Assembly: GCA_937915745.1 (NCBI GenBank)
Contig: CALGGJ010000097.1
Location: 1-41,033, forward strand
Reading direction: 5' to 3'
From: an uncultured Prevotellaceae bacterium
GTDB taxonomy: Bacteria > Bacteroidota > Bacteroidia > Bacteroidales > Bacteroidaceae
DNA: 41,033 nucleotides
Notes under the pieces: generated by a model
The model's input: the letters and a program-made list of their open reading frames with translations, nothing else
The model's database searches: none
Told to the model about the DNA's origin: nothing
Program-made: the position numbers and the translations under genes
Shown: in pieces, positions 34,886-41,033 of the stretch
Layout of the letters: each line of letters starts with the position of its first letter
Position numbering within the stretch: the stretch's first letter is position 1

Positions 34886-35340
34886 GTTGATTTGTTGTTT
34901 TGTTTTGCCCTGACAGGCTCTCGGGGACATGGTTGGTAATGGGTTGTTCGGTTCGGATAGGCACAAAGAAAGGTGTGAGCCTGAATATGCCCATTCTCCG
35001 AAAGTAGGTTCTGGACTGACCCCGAGTTACAAGAATGTAGATATGGCTCACACCCCTGACGTATATGGATACAGCATGGACTGTAAGCTCATAATACAAT
35101 CAGAGGAGAGCGGTTACGAACCTTTTGTAACTCGAGAAAACGCCAAGGTTTCCGGGTGAGTGTTTTCCTAAATTGCGAATTGTCCAGATTCACTTTCGGG
35201 AAATAAAGCGTACACGCTTCCTAATATGTCTGTCAGGTTTCTGCGAGCTGACCCTCGCATGATGGTGCGACCTTACAATTGGACACACCGATCATTGTTT
35301 CGGTTGCAAAATTGCGAAATATCTTCGACATTGCAAAATA
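34886..35340. other. Long leader region with long-range inverted repeats
   Basis: This gap precedes the surface-protein operon. GGTGTGAGCC (34972-34981) pairs with GGCTCACACC (35045-35054), with inner CATTCT/AGAATG; GAGTTACAA (from 35025) can alternatively pair with TTGTAACTC (35125-35133). The alternatives could be switching structures in an operon leader. A poor promoter match on the minus strand lies near 35334-35365 (ATATTTTG and GTTG). A plus-strand frame of 76 codons at 34929-35159 resembles nothing I recognise and is not called. Confidence 0.45.
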
Positions 35341-35368
35341 TTTTCCTCATTATTTTGTTTTCAACATG

Positions 35369-35400
35369 AAAAAAGCACAAAGCCTGTCTCTACTTTGTGC
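35369..35400 (-). terminator. Intrinsic terminator downstream of the DegP gene
   Basis: GCACAAAG and CTTTGTGC form an 8-bp stem at 35375-35400; on the minus strand six T follow (35374-35369). It is about 215 bp after the protease stop, so the palindrome array at 35490-35570 would be in the 3' untranslated RNA. Confidence 0.8.
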
Positions 35401-35489
35401 CTTAATGATTAACAGCCGATGCTGATTATATTTAGAAATATTATGAAGTTATCTCCCTTTATATTCCCTTTTATATAGTATGGTCTGAA

Positions 35490-35570
35490 CGAGTGCGCTC
35501 CCACGGCCCAGCGAGTGCGCACTCGCTGGGCCGTGGGAGCGCACTCGCGACATCGAGACTGCGCACTCGC
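35490..35570. repeat. Second 22-bp palindrome array, with a 58-bp perfect palindrome
   Basis: GCGC cores start at 35495, 35517, 35539 and 35561, again exactly 22 bp apart, as in the array at 8384-8467. The first three units together form a perfect loopless palindrome at 35490-35547 (29 bp per arm, containing CCCACGGCCCAGCGAG and its complement). The fourth unit (GAGACTGCGCACTCGC, 35555-35570) lies outside it. It sits 46 bp after the protease stop. Cruciform extrusion or a very stable RNA hairpin is possible. Confidence 0.88.
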
Positions 35571-35615
35571 AGAAAGATGTACCGGCAGACAGTCATGCCC
35601 GCTGTCGGCAGATAC

Positions 35616-37151
35616 TTATTCCAACTCTACTGCATATCTGCCGGTACGTCCTGACGTGTAGCGTCCCCAGATGAAGAGGGTCTTGGTCTCCGACTCGATG
35701 GCTTGCTTGAATATGCGTTCGAGGTCGGCTACGGATGTCACCGTCTGGTTGTTGGCCATCATGATGATGAAATCACTGCCTACACCTCCCTTACGCAGGG
35801 GACTGTCGTTTTTGAGCGACGATACAAGCACTCCGTTGCGTACCTCGTATTTCTTCTTCTGCTCGTCGGTGAGTTCCTTGAATTCTGCTCCGAGCGATTC
35901 CAGATTCTGTGCTTTCACTACCTTTGTGTTGCCTTGATTGTTTTTCAGCGTCACATCGAATGTCTTCTCCTTCTTGTCGCGCAGCACACCCACCGTTACC
36001 TTATCGCCGGGGCTGTACATGGTGACATGCTCCTGCAGTTCCGACATCTTCGTGATTTTCTTGCCGTCGAGGCTTACGATGATGTCGCCTTCTTTCAGTC
36101 CGGCTTCCTTGGCTGCACCGTTATCCATTACTTCTGCCACATAAACACCCTCGTTGGTGCCGAAGTCTTTACTCCACTTCTCGTCCTGTGCCTTTTGGTT
36201 TTCGATATATGCGCTGAGGTCGCTGCCGCTTATTCCGATGAGTGCACGCTGCACGGCGCCATACTCTCTGAGGTCGGTCACCACTTTCTTCATGATGGTT
36301 GTAGGTATTGCAAAGCCATAGCCTGTGAATTGCCCTGTCTGGCTATAGAGTGCTGCATTGATGCCGACCAGTTCACCATTGGCGTTTACCAGAGCTCCGC
36401 CCGAGTTTCCTGAATTGATTGCAGCATCGGTCTGGATGTATGATTCAATCTCGTTACCTGTGCCACGCTCGTTTATCTTACGTGCCTTGGCGCTGACGAT
36501 GCCTGCAGTGACGGTAGATTTGAGGTTGAACGGGTTTCCCACTGCAAGCACCCACTCGCCTACTTTCAGCGCATCGCTGTCGCCTATGACGAGTGTCGGC
36601 AGGTCTTTGGCATCGATCTTGATGAGTGCAAGGTCGGTATTTGCATCGAGTCCGATTACGGTGGCTGTAAACTCACGGTTGTCATTGAGTGTCACCTTTA
36701 TGTCTTCTGCCCCCTCAACCACATGGTTATTGGTCACAATATATCCGTCGCCCGATATGATTACTCCCGAACCGGCTCCCTGACGCTTCGGCACCTGCAC
36801 CTGCCGTCGCTGAGTGCCGCCCTGCCCACGTCCGAAGAACTGCGAGAACATGTCATCGAACGGGTCGTAGTATTCCTGGATGCGAGTACCTCCGCCTATT
36901 GTCACCTTTATATATACAACGGCATTGCAGGCTTTCTCTGCAGCCTCTGTCAGGTCAACATACGGTGTCTGGGGGGTGATGTCATTGCTTGCCAGCTGCA
37001 TAAACGACTGCTGCACCGACTGTCCGACACTCTTCGAATCATTGTTGGCATCATTACGGGTTATCCACGAGAAAGCGGCTGCTCCCGAAAGGCCTGAAAT
37101 CACAGCCACTCCGGCCATGATTGCATACATACGTTTCATTGTCTGTTTCAT
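35616..37151 (-). CDS. degP: DegP/HtrA-type periplasmic serine protease
   Basis: This 511-residue envelope protease/chaperone degrades misfolded proteins. A signal or anchor sequence (about 5-28) precedes a trypsin-like domain with His143 (VTNNHVVEG), Asp173 (NTDLALIKID) and Ser250 (INSGNSGGALVN). Two PDZ domains follow (about 300-400 and 430-505), the first with VAEVMDNGAAKEAGLKEGD. A flexible Gln/Gly/Arg-rich loop lies at about 104-125. All key residues are present. Its promoter is predicted at 37442-37472, giving a leader of about 285 nt that contains dispersed repeat B. A terminator lies at 35369-35400. Confidence 0.95.
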   Translation of the reverse strand: MKQTMKRMYAIMAGVAVISGLSGAAAFSWITRNDANNDSKSVGQSVQQSFMQLASNDITPQTPYVDLTEAAEKACNAVVYIKVTIGGGTRIQEYYDPFDDMFSQFFGRGQGGTQRRQVQVPKRQGAGSGVIISGDGYIVTNNHVVEGAEDIKVTLNDNREFTATVIGLDANTDLALIKIDAKDLPTLVIGDSDALKVGEWVLAVGNPFNLKSTVTAGIVSAKARKINERGTGNEIESYIQTDAAINSGNSGGALVNANGELVGINAALYSQTGQFTGYGFAIPTTIMKKVVTDLREYGAVQRALIGISGSDLSAYIENQKAQDEKWSKDFGTNEGVYVAEVMDNGAAKEAGLKEGDIIVSLDGKKITKMSELQEHVTMYSPGDKVTVGVLRDKKEKTFDVTLKNNQGNTKVVKAQNLESLGAEFKELTDEQKKKYEVRNGVLVSSLKNDSPLRKGGVGSDFIIMMANNQTVTSVADLERIFKQAIESETKTLFIWGRYTSGRTGRYAVELE

Positions 37152-37173
37152 AATACTTATTATTAATTATCTG

Positions 37174-37392
37174 TTATTAGGCTCTGAAGGGGAGTTAAAG
37201 GGTAGTTAAAGGGTAGTTAAAGAGAAGTTAAAGGGACGAATGTTTTGTAAACACCCTATAAGTAACGTCCCTTCCTATCCTTTTAACTTGACCTTCGGTC
37301 TTCGTTTTCTCGCCATGCCAAAGTGAGCAAGCTCCCTTTGGTCATTTGGCTTAACGAAAACGTTCCTTTCCATTCTCTTCCATTCCCTTCTG
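37174..37392. repeat. Dispersed intergenic repeat, copy B, carrying a nested 75-bp module
   Basis: This is the inverted copy of repeat A (28532-28665), with three 11-bp GGGTAGTTAAA-type units instead of two. A 75-bp module (37288-37362) interrupts it precisely between GGAAAGGAA and GTTAAAAGG as read on the reverse strand. It starts 22 bp upstream of the protease ATG and lies in its predicted leader RNA. Confidence 0.85.
37288..37362 (-). mobile_element. 75-bp hairpin module inserted in repeat B
   Basis: The module differs by a single base from the one at 40948-41022. It is absent from copy A at the equivalent position, so A shows the empty site. It folds as CGTTTTC/GAAAACG enclosing GCCA/TGGC and CCAAAG/CTTTGG, with a small GACC-GAA-GGTC hairpin at its end. 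Size and folding suggest a REP-like or miniature mobile element; it encodes nothing. The mobilising enzyme is not in the window. Confidence 0.7.
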
Positions 37393-37441
37393 TTTTGTTA
37401 ATATCTGCTCGTTTTTAACATAACGACTACAAAATCGATGC

Positions 37442-37472
37442 CAAAATTACGACTTAGTTTAATACTGACAAA
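37442..37472 (-). promoter_or_regulatory. Bacteroidetes promoter of the DegP gene
   Basis: On the minus strand a -33 TTTG (37472-37469) and a -7 TAATTTTG (37449-37442) are 19 bp apart. Transcription would begin near 37435, giving a leader of about 285 nt. Confidence 0.7.
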
Positions 37473-37608
37473 ACAAATCAGCAATTTTGGCCGATTATTT
37501 ATGAATGTTTAACTGTAGCGAAACATTCGTTAACAAACAAATTATCAAAACGGCTGTCGGAATCAACGAAAGGGGAAACAGTCTGTCATACCGACGGAGC
37601 GAAGCGAA

Positions 37609-37660
37609 GGAGTGTATCTGATATGTAACATATAAATATTATGAACTTATACCTGCGAAA
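37609..37660. repeat. Dispersed intergenic repeat, copy 2
   Basis: GGAGTGTATCTG, an ATATG-AACATATA block and a CTTATACCTGCGAAA block match the left end of the window (13-57). It lies between the divergent DegP and nrdJ promoters. Confidence 0.5.
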
Positions 37661-37691
37661 CTTGTAAACACTAACTTTTTTAGTGAAAATA

Positions 37692-37723
37692 TTTGGCCAT
37701 TCGGTAGAAGTATTGTAACTTTG
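37692..37723 (+). promoter_or_regulatory. Consensus Bacteroidetes promoter of nrdJ
   Basis: A -33 TTTG (37692-37695) and a -7 TAACTTTG (37716-37723) are separated by 20 bp, a full consensus match. The predicted start near 37730 gives a leader of about 250 nt. The -7 box overlaps the left arm of an inverted repeat. Confidence 0.8.
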
Positions 37724-37746
37724 TGTCCGAAATCGGACGCAAAGTT
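37717..37746 (+). promoter_or_regulatory. Operator-like inverted repeat over the nrdJ -7 box
   Basis: Arms AACTTTGTGTCCGA and TCGGACGCAAAGTT (14 bp, one T/G mismatch) are separated by two bases. The repeat covers the -7 box and predicted start, so it could be a repressor site. GTGTCCG within it recurs at 37767 and 37888, with GTGTCC at 37911. It does not look like an NrdR box. Confidence 0.6.
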
Positions 37747-37981
37747 ACGTCCAGTACGTTTCTTGGGTGTCCGAAACCACTAGCTGACACGTGTATCAAC
37801 TCCACAGAGAGCAAAACAAAGGGCGTGACAGCGCAATCGTTTTTTTCTTTAGTAATATATGTAAGAAATACTATCAGTCGGGCGAGCGTGTCCGGCGCCC
37901 CCGCCCGCAGGTGTCCTTAGTTACCTCCTGTTACATAAAATTACAAAAGGCTAAAACAATCAAGACAATACAAATTTCATA

Positions 37982-40531
37982 ATGGAAACAAAACAGACAT
38001 TCACCTACGATGAGGCCTATCAAGCCTCGTTGGAGTATTTCGATGGCGACAGCCTTGCTGCCAACGTGTGGGCCAACAAGTATGCCCTGAAAGACTCGTT
38101 TGGTAACATCTACGAGAAATCGCCGGCCGACATGCACTGGCGCATAGCCAATGAAATTGCACGTATAGAAGGGAAGTACCCTAACCCACTGTCGGCAAAA
38201 CAAGTGTTCGAACTCTTAGACCACTTCCGCTACATCGTGCCTGCAGGAAGTCCAATGACGGGTATAGGCAACCATTTTCAAGTGGCATCGCTCAGCAACT
38301 GCTTTGTGATAGGACTCGACGGACAAGCCGACAGCTACGGAGCAATCATACGCATCGACGAAGAACAGGTACAACTCATGAAGCGCCGCGGTGGTGTAGG
38401 CCACGACCTCTCACACATACGTCCCAAAGGCTCGCCTGTGAAAAACTCTGCACTTACATCAACCGGTATCGTACCGTTCATGGAGCGTTACAGCAACTCA
38501 ACACGCGAAGTGGCGCAAGAAGGACGCCGCGGTGCATTGATGCTCTCGATATCAATCAAGCACCCCGATGCCGAATCGTTCATCGATGCCAAAATGACCG
38601 AAGGCAAGGTTACCGGAGCCAACGTGAGTGTACGCATAACCGATGAATTCATGAATGCTGCAACAGGCCGACAGACATATACGCAACAATACCCCATCAA
38701 TGCAGCCAACCCACTGGTCAAGAAAGACATCGACGCCTCAAGCCTGTGGAAGAAGATAATACACAACGCATGGAAAAGCGCCGAGCCCGGTGTATTATTC
38801 TGGGATACCATCCTGCGCGAAAGCCTGCCCGACTGCTACGCCGACCTCGGCTATGAAACCATATCAACAAACCCCTGCGGTGAAATACCGCTTTGTCCCT
38901 ACGACAGCTGCCGGCTGCTCGCAATCAACCTCTACTCGTATGTGGATGACCCATTCACCAAACAAGCACGATTCAACTACCCCAAGTTCCGAAAACACGT
39001 GGCACTGGCACAACGCATCATGGACGATATCATCGACCTCGAACTCGAGAAGATACAACTCATCATCGACAAAATCAACAGCGACCCCGAGAGCGAGGAA
39101 GTGAAACACTGCGAACGCCACCTATGGGAGAAGATATACGCTAAGACAAGCCAGGGACGTCGCACAGGAGTAGGCATCACAGCCGAAGGCGACATGCTTG
39201 CAGCACTGGGGCTGACCTACGGCACACCCGAAGCCACATATTTCTCGTCAGAAATACACAAGACAGTGGCAGTAGAAGCATACCGCTCATCTGTTGGTAT
39301 GGCTAAGGAGCGAGGCCCATTCAAGATGTACGACCCCGAACGGGAGAAAAACAACCCATTCGTCAATCGCCTGAAAAACGTTGCACCCGACCTCTATGCC
39401 GATATGGTGAGATACGGACGGCGCAACATCGCATGCCTCACAATAGCACCAACAGGCACTACAAGCCTTATGACACAAACCACATCAGGCATCGAACCCG
39501 TTTTCATGCCCGTATATAAGCGACGCCGCAAAGTCAATCCCAACGATGCCAATGTACACGTCGATTTTGTTGACGACACAGGCGACTCGTTCGAAGAATA
39601 CATCGTCTATCACCCAAAGTTCCTCACATGGATGAAGGTAAACGGAATCGACACCGATAAAAAATACACACAAGCCGAAATAGACCGCCTCGTGGCACAA
39701 TCGCCATACTACCATGCCACAGCCAACGACATCGACTGGATGGAAAAAGTGAAAATGCAGGGAGCAATACAAAAATGGGTCGATCACTCCATTTCCGTCA
39801 CAATCAACCTGCCAAATAATGTGAGCGAAGAACTCGTAGGCCAACTGTATGTAGAAGCATGGAAGTGCGGATGCAAGGGCTGCACCGTCTATCGCGACGG
39901 AAGCCGCGACGGAGTACTCATATCAGCCAAGACTAACGACAAGAAAAATGAAAGTGCTGACAGCCTGTACCCGCCACTAAACGTGACCGAGGTGCGACCC
40001 AAGAGCCTTGAATGCGACGTCGTACGCTTCCAAAACAACAAAGAAAAATGGGTCGCATTCGTCGGACTCCTCGACGGCTACCCATACGAGATATTCACCG
40101 GAGTACTTGACGATGACGAAGGCATTGCGCTGCCAAAGACCGTAGCCAAAGGACATATCATAAAAAACACCGACGAAGCAGGCAATCGCCGCTACGACTT
40201 CCAGTTTGAAAACCGACGAGGATACAAGACAACCATCGAAGGACTGTCAGAGAAATTCAATCCCGAATACTGGAACTACGCCAAACTTATATCGGGTGTA
40301 CTACGATACCGCATGCCACTCACACACGTCATCAAACTCGTCGGACAACTACAACTCGGAAACGAAAGTATCAACACCTGGAAAAACGGGGTTGAACGCG
40401 CACTCAAAAAATACGTACAAGACGGCACCAAGGCAACAGGACAGCGATGCCCCAACTGCGGTGAAGAAACCCTTGTATATCAGGAAGGATGCCTTATATG
40501 TACCAACTGCGGACACTCACGATGCGGATAG
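37982..40531 (+). CDS. nrdJ: B12-dependent (class II) ribonucleotide reductase
   Basis: This 849-residue cytoplasmic enzyme makes deoxyribonucleotides using adenosylcobalamin. Visible motifs are SLSNCFVIGLDG (substrate-site Cys), KRRGGVGHDLSHIRPKGS, ANVSVRITDEF, STNPCGEIPLCPYDSC (active-site NxCxE) and APTGTTSLMTQTTSGIEPVF. A C-terminal cysteine-rich ribbon (CPNCGEETLVYQEGC, then CTNCGHSRCG) probably relays reducing equivalents and binds zinc. No ATP-cone is seen at the N-terminus. Length and layout match NrdJ. A leader of about 250 nt precedes it with several hairpins, but no B12-box (AGYCAGGARACC type) was found. folB overlaps its end by 10 bp. Confidence 0.95.
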   Translation: METKQTFTYDEAYQASLEYFDGDSLAANVWANKYALKDSFGNIYEKSPADMHWRIANEIARIEGKYPNPLSAKQVFELLDHFRYIVPAGSPMTGIGNHFQVASLSNCFVIGLDGQADSYGAIIRIDEEQVQLMKRRGGVGHDLSHIRPKGSPVKNSALTSTGIVPFMERYSNSTREVAQEGRRGALMLSISIKHPDAESFIDAKMTEGKVTGANVSVRITDEFMNAATGRQTYTQQYPINAANPLVKKDIDASSLWKKIIHNAWKSAEPGVLFWDTILRESLPDCYADLGYETISTNPCGEIPLCPYDSCRLLAINLYSYVDDPFTKQARFNYPKFRKHVALAQRIMDDIIDLELEKIQLIIDKINSDPESEEVKHCERHLWEKIYAKTSQGRRTGVGITAEGDMLAALGLTYGTPEATYFSSEIHKTVAVEAYRSSVGMAKERGPFKMYDPEREKNNPFVNRLKNVAPDLYADMVRYGRRNIACLTIAPTGTTSLMTQTTSGIEPVFMPVYKRRRKVNPNDANVHVDFVDDTGDSFEEYIVYHPKFLTWMKVNGIDTDKKYTQAEIDRLVAQSPYYHATANDIDWMEKVKMQGAIQKWVDHSISVTINLPNNVSEELVGQLYVEAWKCGCKGCTVYRDGSRDGVLISAKTNDKKNESADSLYPPLNVTEVRPKSLECDVVRFQNNKEKWVAFVGLLDGYPYEIFTGVLDDDEGIALPKTVAKGHIIKNTDEAGNRRYDFQFENRRGYKTTIEGLSEKFNPEYWNYAKLISGVLRYRMPLTHVIKLVGQLQLGNESINTWKNGVERALKKYVQDGTKATGQRCPNCGEETLVYQEGCLICTNCGHSRCG

Positions 40532-40920
40532 TATTACAAAACCTGCGCATCTACGCCTACCATGGCGACATGCCACAAGAACAGACCGTGGGCCACTGGT
40601 ACATAGTCAACCTACGACTCAACATCCCCGACCAGCGCGCCACATACACCGACCAACTCACCCACACAGTCAACTACGCACACCTCTATGAACTCGTATG
40701 CAACGAAATGTCCATACGCTCACGGCTCATCGAACACGTGTGCGGACGCACAGCACGACACATACTACGCAAATTCCCGGCAATCGACCATGTGTATATA
40801 TCCATCATGAAGACCAACCCACCCATCGGAGCCCAATGTGACGGATGCGGGGTCGAACTCGAAATGGACAGAAACGCAATCGATAATAGTCAGTGTGTGC
40901 CCGATTCCTGTAATTTCTGA
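40522..40920 (+). CDS. folB: Dihydroneopterin aldolase
   Basis: This 132-residue folate-pathway enzyme cleaves 7,8-dihydroneopterin. Typical features are QNLRIYAYHGDMPQEQ at the start, VNYAHLYELV, the SRLIEHVCGR segment with the conserved Glu, and MKTNPPIGA with the catalytic Lys. The start at 40522 overlaps the nrdJ stop by 10 bp, consistent with coupling; an upstream in-frame ATG at 40489 lies inside nrdJ's cysteine-rich tail and is less likely. The C-terminus is slightly longer than usual. Confidence 0.93.
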   Translation: MRIVLQNLRIYAYHGDMPQEQTVGHWYIVNLRLNIPDQRATYTDQLTHTVNYAHLYELVCNEMSIRSRLIEHVCGRTARHILRKFPAIDHVYISIMKTNPPIGAQCDGCGVELEMDRNAIDNSQCVPDSCNF

Positions 40921-40925
40921 TAATC

Positions 40926-40953
40926 AAAACGTCTGAATTTATTCAAACGTTTT
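40926..40953 (+). terminator. Terminator-like hairpin after folB
   Basis: AAAACGT-c-TGAAT-tt-ATTCA-a-ACGTTTT forms a 12-pair stem with one mismatch, ending in T4 then CGTT. Its right arm overlaps the first bases of the 75-bp module, so the module may have inserted at the terminator stem. Confidence 0.5.
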
Positions 40954-41033
40954 CGTTAAGCCAAATGACCAAAGGGAACTTGCTCACTTTGGCATGGCGA
41001 GAAAACGAAGACCGAAGGTCAACGTTTTCGTTA
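40948..41033 (+). mobile_element. Tandem 75-bp hairpin modules running off the window
   Basis: A complete unit (40948-41022) differs at one base from the module in repeat B. A second begins immediately with CGTTTTCGTTA (41023-41033) and is cut by the window edge. The head-to-tail arrangement suggests an array of unknown length beyond the edge. Confidence 0.75.

Noticed and set aside
34929..35159. 76-codon plus-strand frame upstream of the surface operon
   Set aside because: It overlaps a region better explained by inverted repeats, has no clear promoter or family resemblance, and is not called as a gene.
37723..37920. 65-codon plus-strand frame in the nrdJ leader
   Set aside because: It starts at the promoter's own -7 region and covers GC-rich hairpin sequence; no family resemblance.
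37730..37981. Cobalamin riboswitch ahead of nrdJ
   Set aside because: No recognisable B12 box or its conserved core was found by eye; a covariance search is needed to be sure.

Overview
The window looks like chromosomal DNA of a Bacteroidales bacterium, most like Prevotella or a close relative. The evidence is: Bacteroidetes-type promoters (TTTG, a spacer of 19-20, then TAnnTTTG) at several places; secreted glycoside hydrolases (GH43 and two GH35); a DUF5112/DUF5113-type membrane kinase; an archaeal/eukaryote-type prolyl-tRNA synthetase; an S37-type peptidase; and surface proteins with dockerin and short C-terminal sorting-like tails. No tRNA, rRNA, IS transposase or phage gene was seen.

Layout. 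0.1-8.1 kb (minus strand): GH43 enzyme, a secreted CotH-kinase protein with two lamin-tail domains, and a very large two-kinase-module sensor. 8.1-8.96 kb: no protein gene. It holds a four-unit 22-bp palindrome array and then a candidate structured ncRNA with its own consensus promoter and intrinsic terminator. 8.96-10.35 kb (minus): mtgA and an OmpA-type lipoprotein. 10.6-20.6 kb (plus): proS, an S37 peptidase, clpC, a PurF-like protein without glutaminase residues, prs, and a GH35 enzyme. 20.87-21.27 kb: rnpB, the RNase P RNA. 21.3-28.4 kb (plus): a TolC/MacA/MacB-type efflux operon and a second GH35 enzyme.

28.7-34.9 kb (minus): a compact four-gene surface-protein operon. In transcription order it encodes a beta-helix protein, a 1216-residue protein ending in a two-repeat dockerin, a protein starting with a cohesin-like domain, and a 52-residue peptide. 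34.9-37.5 kb: a structured leader region, a second 22-bp array containing a 58-bp perfect palindrome, and a DegP/HtrA protease whose long leader carries a dispersed repeat. 37.7-40.9 kb (plus): a B12-dependent ribonucleotide reductase (nrdJ) with a structured leader, then folB. The right edge runs into tandem 75-bp repeats.

How it fits together. Housekeeping genes (proS, clpC, prs, rnpB, nrdJ, folB, mtgA) alternate with surface and polysaccharide functions. The most interesting parts are the noncoding and accessory ones: the candidate ncRNA, the two phased 22-bp arrays, the nested mobile repeats, the cohesin/dockerin operon with its peptide, and the sensor whose ATP site and histidine site appear to lie in different modules.
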